NCBI GenBank assembly: GCA_016199665.1
Contig: JACQGG010000020.1
Span: 1 to 37,634 of the forward strand
From: Acidobacteriota bacterium
GTDB taxonomy: Bacteria > Acidobacteriota > UBA6911 > JACQSX01
Reading direction: 5' to 3'
Length of the DNA stretch: 37,634 nucleotides
In this document: one piece after another, positions 25,523-33,732 of the stretch
Position numbering within the stretch: the stretch's first letter is position 1
Layout: each line of letters begins with the position of its first letter
The notes under the pieces: model-generated
Seen by the model: only the letters and a program-made list of their open reading frames with translations
Database searches by the model: none
What the model was told of the DNA's origin: nothing
Program-made: the position numbers and the translations under genes

Positions 25523-26521
25523 TCATCGAACCAGCCTTCGAGTAAGCAAACCCTTTATGAAATAGAGCCCGTAGCAAAAGTGCGTCGTGAAGATCCCTGC
25601 CCCACTCAGCAGCCCAAGCGCGAGGCTCCTGGTTCGGGCGGAAACAGCCGCCACTGAGACGATCAGCAGCGCTCCATAAGCCGTCACCAGCATCAGTGGA
25701 AGTCTGAGCAGCGGGCTGCTGCTGAAAACTGCAGGCAACGCCGCCAGCAGGGTGATGGTGAAAGCCGAAGGGAGGAAGTAGCTGGCTCGGAGTGACGTAT
25801 CAGGGTAAACCTTGGCAAAAAATCCCCGGTGCAGGGCATAATTGGTTATCTGCCTGAGGTGAGGCAGGAAGAGCTCCCGGCGGTGGTGCCATACGAAAAC
25901 ATTCGGATCATAAATGATCTTTAGCCCCAGTTCCTTGGTCACCGCCAGGCAGAGCTTGGTGTCTTCCCCCGGCCAAAAAGTTGAATCAAACCCCCCCGCC
26001 TTTTCAAATACGTCCCTGCGAATGAGGAAGTTGACCGAAGGGTAGTCGTCCACCTCGCGTTTTCGCTGGGGCACATAACGATATGCAAACACCCCTCCTC
26101 CAAGCCAGGTGGAAAAGACTTCGCCCGAGGCCTTCTGCCAGAGGTTGTCATCGACAGGGGTGACGGCCGGCCCTCCGACAGCCCCTACGCCGGGGTCCTC
26201 AAAGTGAAGCAAGGCATGATCGAGCCAGTCAGCCGTCGGATAAGCGTCGTCGTCGAGAAACGCCAGAACCTGAGCATCGGAAAACCGGAGAGCCATATCC
26301 CTCTTTTCGGCGGGACCGACGGCGCCAGTGGGCAAGATCTTGACCCGGCCGCCGCCAGGGAAGAACTCGCCTGTTTCGGCAGCGTCCGGCAGAATCAGAA
26401 CTTCAAAATTGCCGTAGTTGAGGTTCAAAATGTGAGGGACAGACTCCCTCACGTAGGCGTTGATCTTTCTAACGGGAATAATGATCGCGACTTGCGGCGA
26501 TCGCAGCGGATCGAGTTGCAT
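25523..26521 (-). CDS. Family 2 glycosyltransferase with C-terminal membrane helices
   Basis: The protein has 332 residues. The GT-A core starts VAIIIPVRKINAYVRESV and has GAVGPAEKRDMALRF. The metal-binding segment is VLAFLDDDAYPTADW (D90-D92). GGPAVTPVDDNLW, FLIRRDVFEKAGGFD and FWPGEDTKLCLAV follow, the last holding the catalytic-base ED. Two or three hydrophobic helices close the protein. Its C-terminal layout resembles that of the tandem GT2 protein at 27769-29511. The ATG lies 53 bp inside the upstream flippase gene. The core begins at residue 10, so a much later start is impossible and the overlap is probably real. The 135-bp gap downstream has only a weak promoter-like sequence. Confidence 0.9.
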   Translation of the reverse strand: MQLDPLRSPQVAIIIPVRKINAYVRESVPHILNLNYGNFEVLILPDAAETGEFFPGGGRVKILPTGAVGPAEKRDMALRFSDAQVLAFLDDDAYPTADWLDHALLHFEDPGVGAVGGPAVTPVDDNLWQKASGEVFSTWLGGGVFAYRYVPQRKREVDDYPSVNFLIRRDVFEKAGGFDSTFWPGEDTKLCLAVTKELGLKIIYDPNVFVWHHRRELFLPHLRQITNYALHRGFFAKVYPDTSLRASYFLPSAFTITLLAALPAVFSSSPLLRLPLMLVTAYGALLIVSVAAVSARTRSLALGLLSGAGIFTTHFCYGLYFIKGLLTRRLVR

Positions 26522-27767
26522 GGACTATTCTCACCAGCAGCAAGACACAGGCCATGAGGCCCGTAACCGTCATGTAGAAAAGGACATCGGGAATGTTCCG
26601 ACTCCAGAAGTAGAGGCTCCCAACCTGAAACAAGGAGACGAATGCAAGAACCTTGTAGGTATCCTGGATGTCACGGGCCAGGCAATAATTTACCGATAAG
26701 GTCATGATGGCAAAACAGACCATAGCCAGTCCGTAAGGTCCGAGGAAGGCGGCTCCCCCCTGGTATTGGCCCCCCAGAAACAGACGCAGCAAAGGCTCCG
26801 GAAAAGCATAAAAAAAGATAACGCCGGCCAGCGAGATGCCGGCTGTCAGCACGGTCGAGAAAACAAACAAGCGGAAGGACTCGGCGCGCTCTGCGCCCGA
26901 AACCTTGGGGAGCAACACCTGCGCCACGGCCGCCGGCAGGTACAGAATGGTTCGTCCCAGAACACACACGCCGGCGTAGATCCCGGCCTGCTCGGGATTG
27001 AACCGGTGTTTGACCAGCACCATGTCGATGAAAGTGATCAGAGTGAGAAAGAAGAGCGTTGCCGATGTGGACGAGAACTGCAGGCTCTCGGGCTTCTCCC
27101 CGTTCTCGTCCGGGTAGGGCCGGAGAAGGCTGCGGATCAACAGGAAAGAGAGGATAAATACCGCCGCCGTGGCGAGGATCGCCGCCGAGAGCGCTCCCAC
27201 CAGCGCCGCACCCGCCCAAACCAGGAGGACCGCCGCCACGAGCCGAATTCCGCCCAGAATCGTCCCGAGTCCTGCATACACGGCAAAGCGCTGAAGACCC
27301 TGATAAAAGCCGATGTTGAGCGCCGCCAGAAGGGACCAGAACACCAGAACGGCAAACAACATGAGCGGCCAGAACTGCTCCAGGTTCAGGAACCGCTGCA
27401 GCGGAGAAAACATCAGGACCACCGTGGCGGCGGCGGCTCCGGAAAAGAACGCCGTCTTTTTCAGCACCGAGTAATAGAGGGCCCGAATCTGCCCCCAGGA
27501 CTCTCGACGCGCCATGCGAGCAATGTGTTTGGCCTTGACCAGCGTGATGGTGGCGGCCGGAACCGAAATGATGATCGTCAACGACAGAATGGCATTCAGC
27601 GCGCCGAAATCGGCCAGCGTTAAAAGCCTCCCCATGGCAAACTGGTAAAGGTAGTTGGCCACATTCCCCAACATTCCGACAACCAGGACCACGGCGCTGG
27701 AACGAAGCAGATCCCGCCGCTCGGTGTTCAGCAGCGTGCGTCCCCACCTCAGTACCAGCGAGGTCAT
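26469..27767 (-). CDS. Wzx-type polysaccharide flippase (MOP superfamily)
   Basis: The protein has 432 residues and is almost entirely hydrophobic, with 12 or more predicted membrane segments. The N-terminal LLRSSAVVLVVGMLGNVANY and TLADFGALNAILSL match the start of RfbX/Wzx and related flippases. GIYAGVCVLGRTILYLPAAV is a typical mid-protein helix. It should translocate the undecaprenyl-linked repeat unit across the inner membrane, which points to Wzx/Wzy-type assembly; a Wzy polymerase is not visible in the window. The start is 1 nt after the TAA of the tandem GT2 gene. The 3' end overlaps the next GT2 gene by 53 bp. Confidence 0.9.
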   Translation of the reverse strand: MTSLVLRWGRTLLNTERRDLLRSSAVVLVVGMLGNVANYLYQFAMGRLLTLADFGALNAILSLTIIISVPAATITLVKAKHIARMARRESWGQIRALYYSVLKKTAFFSGAAAATVVLMFSPLQRFLNLEQFWPLMLFAVLVFWSLLAALNIGFYQGLQRFAVYAGLGTILGGIRLVAAVLLVWAGAALVGALSAAILATAAVFILSFLLIRSLLRPYPDENGEKPESLQFSSTSATLFFLTLITFIDMVLVKHRFNPEQAGIYAGVCVLGRTILYLPAAVAQVLLPKVSGAERAESFRLFVFSTVLTAGISLAGVIFFYAFPEPLLRLFLGGQYQGGAAFLGPYGLAMVCFAIMTLSVNYCLARDIQDTYKVLAFVSLFQVGSLYFWSRNIPDVLFYMTVTGLMACVLLLVRIVHATRSAAIAASRDHYSR

Positions 27768-27768
27768 A

Positions 27769-29511
27769 TTAATGTTTCAATTCCACGGCGACAGGCTTGA
27801 TCCCGGAACGCTGGTTCAGAAGCAGCGCCATCCAGCATCCGACTCCGTAGGCGATGTGCGTCGACACAATCCCACTCCCGATTGCCAGGATCATTCCAGG
27901 TCGGAGACTTGAGAAGGATTCCAAAGCCACCAGCACCAGGTAAACTGCGATCGCCGCCAGGAAAACTTTTGCAAAAAGAGGACTGAGCAACGCCATGGGA
28001 AGACCCACTGCCAGAAAAAGCACCAGCAGCGCAGGCAGAACAAAGACCGTCTCCGGCCACCGGAACAGCGAAGCTGGATTCAACCTTATATACTGGCCGC
28101 GAGTGTGACCCCAGGTGAAAATCGTCGAGAAGTAGGGGACAAACAGAGGCGCAAACCTGCGGTGCACAACCACCTCCGGATCATAGACAACGCGTTTGCG
28201 CCCTTTCTGGATGTAATGACCCAGCCACGTCTCTACACCGGTATCGAGGCGATTTCGCCTCAACGCCGAGACCAGGTCTTCTTTTTTCATGATCAGGTTC
28301 TCAAGGGTAATCGTATTGACGTAGCGATGGAGAGACTGCATATAGCGATATCTAAATCCGCCGCAACCCATTAATGAACTCAAGACCTCCCGCACCGCCT
28401 CGCTCCAGAAATCGCCCGCCTGCGGCAGGATCGGCCCGGACACGGCGACGATGTCAGCCGAACCCAGGTTCCTGGAGGCTTTCTCAAGCCAGAATCTGTC
28501 GGGTACTGCTCCCGGCCTCACGAATGCCAGCGCCTCTGTGGGCAGTCCTTCGATGATTTCCAGAAGGGACGCCCGTCGCGCGTCCAGTGGTACATAGAGG
28601 ATCCGGTCCGACTCCAAACGCGGGGGATCGGTTCCACAGGCGATCACGGTGAAACTACCGAATTGGATATCCAGACACCCGCGCAGCGTTTCTTCGACTT
28701 CCGGAGAGTACCGGTCGTATGGAACGATCACCGATACGGTCGGGTACGAACCCTCTCTGAGGAACTTCAGGTCATAGTATTTCAAAATATGCATCCGATA
28801 AAAAATCGCCAGGGTATCGAGCAGCGTGCTCCAGAGCGTGTCATAAGTAACGCGTCCCCATCGAACCGTTCTCCTGAACTCCAGCTCGATCGGCGCCTCG
28901 ATGATCTTGTAGTTCAGCCGGTGGATGTTGGCCAGCAACTCAACGTCCAGTGCGAAGCGCTTGCAGAGAATCTTGTAAAAAACCTCTTCCAGCACCCGGC
29001 GCCGGAACACTTTCAGCCCTACCTGCGTGTCCCGGAGCGGAAGGCCGAACAAAAGCCAGAGGATAAAATGGTAGGTCTTGCTGATAAGTCTCCGGCGCAG
29101 CGGGTAGGAAACGCGAGACTCGGGGTGGCGCTTGGACCCGATGACCACATCAGCGTCCTGCTCCTGCATGAGCTGAAAGAACTTTCCCAGCACGCGCGGG
29201 TGCAGGTCAAGATCCGCGTCCAGGAATACAACGTAGTCTCCATCAGCGGCCTGGAAGGCGCAACGGAGCGCAAATCCCTTGCCCTCGTTCTGCCGGTAGT
29301 GAAGGACCCGGATGTGCGGGTCCCGCTCGGCCACCGCCTTTAGCTTTGCCAGAGTTCCGTCCTGGCTGCCATCGTCGACGCAGATCACTTCATAGCTTTC
29401 GGAAAACTCGGCGAAAAAGGCGCTGATCTCGCGCAAGTTCTCCCGGATGGATCCTGCCTCGTTGAAACAGGGAATCAGGACACTGATCTTTCCTTGAATC
29501 GGGGCAAGCAT
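27769..29511 (-). CDS. Tandem GT2 protein: dolichyl-phosphate-mannose-synthase-like domain plus degenerate GT2 domain
   Basis: The protein has 580 residues. Domain 1 (about 1-245) is a complete polyprenyl-phosphate glycosyltransferase: VLIPCFNEAGSIRENLREI, ICVDDGSQDGT, NEGKGFALRCAF, FLDADLDLHP (D98, D100) and DTQVGLKVFRR. Domain 2 (about 258-470) begins VSVIVPYDRYSPEVEETLRG. Where an active GT2 has an acidic DxD it reads ALAFVRPGAVPDRFW, with R332-P333-G334 in place of the acidic triplet. Compare LAFLDDDAYPTADW in the neighbour at 25523-26521. Membrane helices follow to the end. Domain 1 may load a sugar on a lipid phosphate for one of the two GT-C enzymes. Domain 2 looks non-catalytic, perhaps substrate-binding or structural. 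The fusion is in one uninterrupted frame. Confidence 0.88.
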   Translation of the reverse strand: MLAPIQGKISVLIPCFNEAGSIRENLREISAFFAEFSESYEVICVDDGSQDGTLAKLKAVAERDPHIRVLHYRQNEGKGFALRCAFQAADGDYVVFLDADLDLHPRVLGKFFQLMQEQDADVVIGSKRHPESRVSYPLRRRLISKTYHFILWLLFGLPLRDTQVGLKVFRRRVLEEVFYKILCKRFALDVELLANIHRLNYKIIEAPIELEFRRTVRWGRVTYDTLWSTLLDTLAIFYRMHILKYYDLKFLREGSYPTVSVIVPYDRYSPEVEETLRGCLDIQFGSFTVIACGTDPPRLESDRILYVPLDARRASLLEIIEGLPTEALAFVRPGAVPDRFWLEKASRNLGSADIVAVSGPILPQAGDFWSEAVREVLSSLMGCGGFRYRYMQSLHRYVNTITLENLIMKKEDLVSALRRNRLDTGVETWLGHYIQKGRKRVVYDPEVVVHRRFAPLFVPYFSTIFTWGHTRGQYIRLNPASLFRWPETVFVLPALLVLFLAVGLPMALLSPLFAKVFLAAIAVYLVLVALESFSSLRPGMILAIGSGIVSTHIAYGVGCWMALLLNQRSGIKPVAVELKH

Positions 29512-29557
29512 GGTGTTTCAACTGCCTTTCAATCTCAGTCTGCGGATGAATCCATAA

Positions 29558-30607
29558 TCAATCCGAATTCTCACTCCAGGATCGATCGGAATAGTACTCG
29601 ATGACCCGCCGGATCATGTCGTCCAGCTGCACCCGGGGTTCCCACTCGATGTAAGCGCGGATCTTGGAAATGTCGGGAACCCGGCGCGGCATGTCCTCGA
29701 AACCTTCGCCGTAGACCTGGTCATAGGGCAGGCGCTGGATCTCTGAATCGCTGCCGGACGCGAGCTTGACTCGACGCGCCAGATCCTCGATGCTCACTTC
29801 GACGCCGTTTCCGACATTAAAAATCTGTCCCACGGCCCGCTCGCAGGATGCCAGTTGCACCAGGGCGTTCACCACATCCCCGACGTAGCTGAATGACCGC
29901 GTCTGCCTGCCGTCGCCATAAACGGTAATCGGTTTTCCAGCCAACGCCTGCTTTACAAAGTTAGGGAGGACCATCCCATAGCGACCCGTCTGACGCGGCC
30001 CCACGGTATTGAAGAGGCGCACGACCACCACAGGCAGCCGTTTCTCCTTCCAGTACGCGATCGTCAGAAACTCGTCCAGGGCCTTGGAACAGGCATAGGC
30101 CCATCGGCCTTTCACCGTGGGGCCGAGCACCAGATCATCATCCTCCGAAAAAGGCACCTTGGTGGCTTTGCCGTACACTTCAGACGTGGATGCCAGCAGC
30201 ACTTTCTTTTTCTTCTTGTGGGCCAGCTCCAGAACCACCTCGGTGCCGCGCACATTGGTTTCGATGGTCCGAACCGGACTTTCCACGATCAGCCGCACCC
30301 CGACTGCCGCCGCCAGGTGGTAAATCACGTCGCACTGATCCACCAGTTCCGCCAGAATCGGGACGTTCAGGACGGAATCAATTGTATAGTCGAACCGCGG
30401 AGTTCCGCCCGCGGTCGATGGATCGCCGCCACGGCCGGTGCCCACGGTCCCGCCGGAGCGGGGATACCGGGCTTTCAAGTGCTGCACATTCTCGATGGAA
30501 CCGGTGGACAGGTCATCGATGATGGCCACGCCGTGCCCCTGGCTCAGCAGAGCTTCGGCCAGATGACTGCCGATGAAACCGGCGCCGCCGGTGATGAGAA
30601 CCCGCAT
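29558..30607 (-). CDS. Extended SDR nucleotide-sugar dehydratase/decarboxylase-like, with an in-frame insertion
   Basis: The protein has 349 residues. It has VLITGGAGFIGSHLAEALL, IDDLSTGSIENVQHL, VIYHLAAAVGVRLIVESP, the Ser strand LLASTSEVYGKATKVPF and catalytic YACSK. RLFNTVGPRQTGRYGMVLP and ITVYGDGRQTRSFSYVGDVV are typical of the UDP-glucuronate decarboxylase / 4,6-dehydratase-like group; the exact reaction is not certain. Residues 46-69 form a Gly/Thr/Pro-rich segment inserted between HLK and PRFDY, where relatives normally run straight on. It is the first gene of the polysaccharide cluster. A candidate promoter lies at 30642-30670, and GAAG stands 5 nt before the ATG. Confidence 0.88.
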   Translation of the reverse strand: MRVLITGGAGFIGSHLAEALLSQGHGVAIIDDLSTGSIENVQHLKARYPRSGGTVGTGRGGDPSTAGGTPRFDYTIDSVLNVPILAELVDQCDVIYHLAAAVGVRLIVESPVRTIETNVRGTEVVLELAHKKKKKVLLASTSEVYGKATKVPFSEDDDLVLGPTVKGRWAYACSKALDEFLTIAYWKEKRLPVVVVRLFNTVGPRQTGRYGMVLPNFVKQALAGKPITVYGDGRQTRSFSYVGDVVNALVQLASCERAVGQIFNVGNGVEVSIEDLARRVKLASGSDSEIQRLPYDQVYGEGFEDMPRRVPDISKIRAYIEWEPRVQLDDMIRRVIEYYSDRSWSENSD

Positions 30608-30641
30608 AAAAACTTCAACCTCGCGTCATAAATAAGGGGCT

Positions 30642-30670
30642 ATTGTGCACCAAAGCGCTGCCGGTGTCGA
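30642..30670 (-). promoter_or_regulatory. Candidate promoter of the polysaccharide cluster
   Basis: On the minus strand TCGACA (30665-30670) and CACAAT (30642-30647) are separated by exactly 17 nt. They lie 35 nt upstream of the first gene's ATG at 30607. The match to the sigma-70 consensus is 5/6 and 4/6, judged by eye. Confidence 0.5.
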
Positions 30671-30751
30671 ATCACCCCGGGGGGAAAACCCCGCGCATCC
30701 TTGAGATTGCGGGAAGATTGCGGGCGGGTTTTGAGCCCTCACCCAAGCTTT

Positions 30752-30908
30752 CACTAGCGCTTCACGCTGACCAGGGCGGTCAGCATTCAGCCGTCAGCCC
30801 GTCAGCGGTCAGCCGACAACATTCGCCAGCAGAAGCTGACCGCCGAATGCTGAATGCTGATCGCCCAGTCCAGTTGTTTATTGGACACGACACTAGCGCT
30901 TCGCGCTG
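30752..30908. repeat. Short palindromic repeat element flanked by 18-bp direct repeats
   Basis: CACTAGCGCTTCACGCTG (30752-30769) and CACTAGCGCTTCGCGCTG (30891-30908) are direct repeats with one mismatch. The second contains the stop codon of the glycine-zipper gene. Between them, 17-bp inverted arms at 30774-30790 and 30850-30866 differ at one position. A nested inverted pair GCGGTCAGC / GCTGACCGC lies at 30805-30813 and 30835-30843. The motif TCAGC recurs several times. It has no coding potential. It resembles the simple iterated intergenic repeats of environmental bacteria. Confidence 0.75.
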
Positions 30909-31597
30909 GGAAGCGGTACTGAAGCGGGCCGGTCCAAGACGAGTTCCAGGGTTGTGCCTCTTTTCAACACCTGGTCCTTGCCTCCTTCGGCCAGGCTCCC
31001 GATAATGCCGGCGATAATGCCGATGCCGGCGCCGATCGCGGCGCCCTGCCTGCCATCGACCGCCGCGCCAACCGCCGCTCCTGCTCCCGCAGCGCCGACT
31101 ACAGTCGTCTTGCGCAGGCCAGACACCTTCCGACCTACATCTCCTTCATCGGACGGATTCAGTGCTTCTCCGCCTGCCGCCACCGGAGACGCGCTAATGT
31201 CAAACGCATGGCCGGAAGGAAGCTCCACAGTGTGAAAGTGCAGCGCCAGCTCGGCGCGACCCCGGAGACGACCCGCCCGGCTCGCCCGTACAATCGATCC
31301 ACGCAAGACACTTCCTTTTGGAATTGCCAGGTTGTCCTCGATCCAGAAGTCATGGCTCAACACTGCCTCAAACTCCTCGCCTTTGGTGGCCGTCCGGGTT
31401 GAGATTTCCCGTGAAAGCCGCACTTTCAAGTGGGCTCCCTTCTCAATTTCGATCGTCTGACAAAGGAGCCAGCCGCTGGAAAGCTGGAACAACAGCACCA
31501 GCGGGCCCCCCCATCGCCAGGCGCGGGTCCCCGCCCCAAGACTGCGACCCCCTTTTTTCTGTCGCAGACGGGAATATTTGTGTGCCCCAGGATTCAC
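30893..31597 (-). CDS. Exported glycine-zipper protein of unknown function
   Basis: From the proposed GTG start this is 234 residues. A basic N-terminus (about RLRQKKGGR) and a hydrophobic stretch (PLVLLFQLSSGWLLC) look like a signal peptide. Then come a beta-rich region (VRLSREISTRTATKGEEFEA, IPKGSVLRGSIVRASRAGR, LALHFHTVELPSG), a Gly/Ala-rich glycine zipper (VVGAAGAGAAVGAAVDG and GAGIGIIAGIIGSL), and a last strand with RGTTLELVLDRP. It is probably a periplasmic or envelope protein; the function is unknown. The open frame reaches an ATG at 31735, but that start would abut the divergent GntR gene and leave no promoter. The GTG at 31597 has GGAAG upstream and a TATACT box 24 nt upstream, so it is preferred with moderate certainty. 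The stop codon lies in a repeat. Confidence 0.65.
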   Translation of the reverse strand: MNPGAHKYSRLRQKKGGRSLGAGTRAWRWGGPLVLLFQLSSGWLLCQTIEIEKGAHLKVRLSREISTRTATKGEEFEAVLSHDFWIEDNLAIPKGSVLRGSIVRASRAGRLRGRAELALHFHTVELPSGHAFDISASPVAAGGEALNPSDEGDVGRKVSGLRKTTVVGAAGAGAAVGAAVDGRQGAAIGAGIGIIAGIIGSLAEGGKDQVLKRGTTLELVLDRPASVPLPSAKR

Positions 31598-31620
31598 AAG
31601 ATTCACTTCCACTGGCCCCA

Positions 31621-31626
31621 AGTATA
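31621..31626 (-). promoter_or_regulatory. Candidate -10 box (TATACT) of the glycine-zipper gene
   Basis: TATACT on the minus strand lies about 24 nt upstream of the proposed GTG at 31597. The region 17-18 nt further upstream has no good -35 match, so the promoter may be weak or activator-dependent. Confidence 0.35.
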
Positions 31627-31694
31627 CCGCAGCATTCACTTGGATGGTTGCCGGAACGGAAAGGTTCGCAAAATTGCAGCACGCAATCTTGATC

Positions 31695-31724
31695 TTGAAA
31701 CCGCTCGGGCAAAACCTGTAACTT
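31695..31724 (+). promoter_or_regulatory. Weak candidate promoter of the GntR gene
   Basis: TTGAAA (31695-31700) and TAACTT (31719-31724) are separated by 18 nt. They lie directly upstream of the ATG at 31734, which would give a very short leader. No clear Shine-Dalgarno is present. The -10 match is poor. Confidence 0.25.
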
Positions 31725-31733
31725 TCTAGCAGC

Positions 31734-32687
31734 ATGACCCAGGTTCATTTCACAGTGGATAAGGACTGCGGCCTTTCGTTGTACGAGCAGGTCAAAGGAC
31801 AACTGCTTTCCGGCCTTTACACGGGAAAGCTCAAACCGGGCGACCGCCTTCCCTCCGTGCGCGAGATGTCGCGCCATACCGGCATTAACCTGAAATCCGC
31901 GCAGCGGATTTATCAGAAGCTCTCCCTGGAGCATTGTGTCGAAATTCACAGGGGAAGCGGGGTATTTGTCCGCGAGCGGGATCAGCAGACTTATGACCGC
32001 ATGCGACGCAAGGCAATTCACAAGCTGATCTCCGATGCGCTGGAAAAAGCCCGCGGTCTCGGACTGACGCCGGAAAAGCTGCAGCAGTTGATTGAGAACC
32101 TCAGTACCGGCAGAAACCTCCGCCGTATCGTGCTCACCGTGGTTGACCACGAAGAAGAGGCCAATATCTTCTCCAACGAGATTCGGGAGCGCGTCGCGCC
32201 GGCCGAGGTCTATGCCCTCTGCCTGGAAAAGAGGCAGAACGGCGTGGACCCCGCCGCTCTGGAAAAGTCAGAGTATGTTCTCACTACTAGCTGGCATCTC
32301 GATGCGGTTCAGGAGCTGGTCCGCCGGTATGGAAAACCGGTCCTTGAGATCCGGCCCAACCCGCTGATCTCAGCCGAGATCCTGGAAGCGGCGCGCACCC
32401 GGAATGTGGCGCTGGTTGTCAAAGATGAGCACACCATGCATGCAAGCTGGGACATGCACATGACAATTTTTCACCCCTCCACGGACAGGAAGTTCTTCAT
32501 CTGTCCCTTGAGTCGGAAGGAAATGATTCGGAAGATTCTGAAGGAAGCGCAGGCAATTTATGTCACTCCAGCCTGCTGGGATGAAATGCGCAAGATCACT
32601 CCTTTGCATGTTGAACTGAAAACCTACCAGAGTTTCATCTCTGACGAGACGATTGCAACGCTGCGGGAAATCCAACTGTATGACTGA
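31734..32687 (+). CDS. GntR-family transcriptional regulator with a C-terminal sensor-like domain
   Basis: The protein has 317 residues. Residues 1 to about 80 are a GntR winged helix: SLYEQVKGQLLSGLYTGKL, PGDRLPSVREMSRHTGIN, AQRIYQKLSLEHCVEIHRGS and GVFVRE. A helical linker follows. The C-terminal part (about 120-317) alternates strands and helices (RRIVLTVVDHEEEANIFS, EYVLTTSWHLDAVQELV, VLEIRPNPLISAEILEAA, AIYVTPACWDEMRK) like a ligand-binding alpha/beta domain and is not the usual FadR or UTRA fold. It is divergently placed to the glycine-zipper gene and upstream of the deaminase gene, so it may regulate either. The effector is unknown. No ribosome binding site is visible at the ATG, which may be leaderless. 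Confidence 0.88.
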   Translation: MTQVHFTVDKDCGLSLYEQVKGQLLSGLYTGKLKPGDRLPSVREMSRHTGINLKSAQRIYQKLSLEHCVEIHRGSGVFVRERDQQTYDRMRRKAIHKLISDALEKARGLGLTPEKLQQLIENLSTGRNLRRIVLTVVDHEEEANIFSNEIRERVAPAEVYALCLEKRQNGVDPAALEKSEYVLTTSWHLDAVQELVRRYGKPVLEIRPNPLISAEILEAARTRNVALVVKDEHTMHASWDMHMTIFHPSTDRKFFICPLSRKEMIRKILKEAQAIYVTPACWDEMRKITPLHVELKTYQSFISDETIATLREIQLYD

Positions 32688-32727
32688 TCGCAGGTAGCCG
32701 TTTCATAGACTTGGAGGCCAGGCTGCG

Positions 32728-33732
32728 ATGACGCACGCTGCCGGGACGGAACTGCGAGACATTTCAAAGATTGAAACGCACCTGCATCTGGAAGGTTCTC
32801 TGACCGAGCAGCGCCTGGTTGCCCTTGCCAGCAAACATCAGAGTTCTCTGCTGGAGAAAGGTCCGGACGCGGCCGCCCAGTTGTACAACTTCGAAACCTT
32901 CACCGGCTTTCTCAACGCCTACAAGGTCTGCTGCGAACACCTTAAAACGCCGGAAGATTACCGGCAACTTACCGCGGAGCTGTTGCAGCGGCTGGCGGAC
33001 CAGCACTGCGTTTATGCCGAGATTCTTTTTACTCCCTCCATCTGCCCTCGTTTCGGTCTCCCAGCCCGGGAAGTGATAGAAGCGGTGCTGGAGACCGGCC
33101 GCGAAGGGCAGCCTCGCGGAATCCAGGTGCGATGGATTTTTGACACAGTGCGGCAGTGGGGCGCCGATCCCTGTTGGCAGACTCTGGAATGGGCCCTGCA
33201 ATACCGGGACCACGGCGTGGTGGGACTCTGCATCGGCGGCGACGAAGCGAGCCAGCCGGCCCGCGTCTTCCGCGACGTCTTTGAATCGGCGGAAAAGGCG
33301 GGCCTGCACCGCTCCGCGCACGCCGGGGAGATCTGCGACGCCCGCAGCGTCTGGCATGCCATCGAAGAACTTCGTGCGGAACGCATCGGCCATGGCGTTC
33401 ATGCGCTTGAGGATCCACTGCTGGTGGACTATCTGATCCGCCACAGTCTGCCCCTGGAGATCAGCATCACCAGCAATTTTCGAACCGGCGCCGTCGACAA
33501 GGATTGCGTACATCCTATCCTTGAGATCAACCGGCGCGGCATCCCGTTCACGTTGAACAGCGATGATCCGGGCTTGTTCCGGACCTCGCTACAGCGTGAA
33601 TGGGAACTCGCGGCGGGGATATTGGGATGGTTTCCAGAACAGTTTGTCGAACTGGTGCGGCGCACCTTGCGCTATACATTCCTCACCGAGGACGAGCGTG
33701 AGCAGATCCGGGCCATACTCGGAGACGGCTGA
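32728..33732 (+). CDS. add: Adenosine deaminase family enzyme
   Basis: The protein has 334 residues, normal for the family. The zinc-binding HxH is in ETHLHLEGSL (H18, H20). VYAEILFTPSICPRFG corresponds to the family's YxExRxxP region. Further conserved motifs are HRSAHAGE (H198, catalytic E201), RIGHGVHALED, SITSNFRTGAV and TLNSDDPGLF with the metal-binding Asp. It hydrolytically deaminates adenosine or a related nucleoside. Aminodeoxyfutalosine deaminase of menaquinone synthesis is a possible alternative that cannot be excluded by eye. It starts 40 nt after the GntR gene, so the two may be cotranscribed. A GGAGG lies 10 nt before the ATG. Confidence 0.88.
   Translation: MTHAAGTELRDISKIETHLHLEGSLTEQRLVALASKHQSSLLEKGPDAAAQLYNFETFTGFLNAYKVCCEHLKTPEDYRQLTAELLQRLADQHCVYAEILFTPSICPRFGLPAREVIEAVLETGREGQPRGIQVRWIFDTVRQWGADPCWQTLEWALQYRDHGVVGLCIGGDEASQPARVFRDVFESAEKAGLHRSAHAGEICDARSVWHAIEELRAERIGHGVHALEDPLLVDYLIRHSLPLEISITSNFRTGAVDKDCVHPILEINRRGIPFTLNSDDPGLFRTSLQREWELAAGILGWFPEQFVELVRRTLRYTFLTEDEREQIRAILGDG

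Noticed and set aside
26766-27623. A 285-codon plus-strand frame rich in Gln, Arg and Lys
   Set aside because: It is the antisense shadow of the hydrophobic flippase gene; charged composition is what antisense of Leu/Val/Ala codons gives.
12466-30607. Search for a GDP-mannose 4,6-dehydratase (gmd) among the four SDRs
   Set aside because: None shows a convincing Gmd pattern. The SDR at 29558 is closer to UDP-glucuronate decarboxylase-like enzymes and the one at 20775 to GalE.
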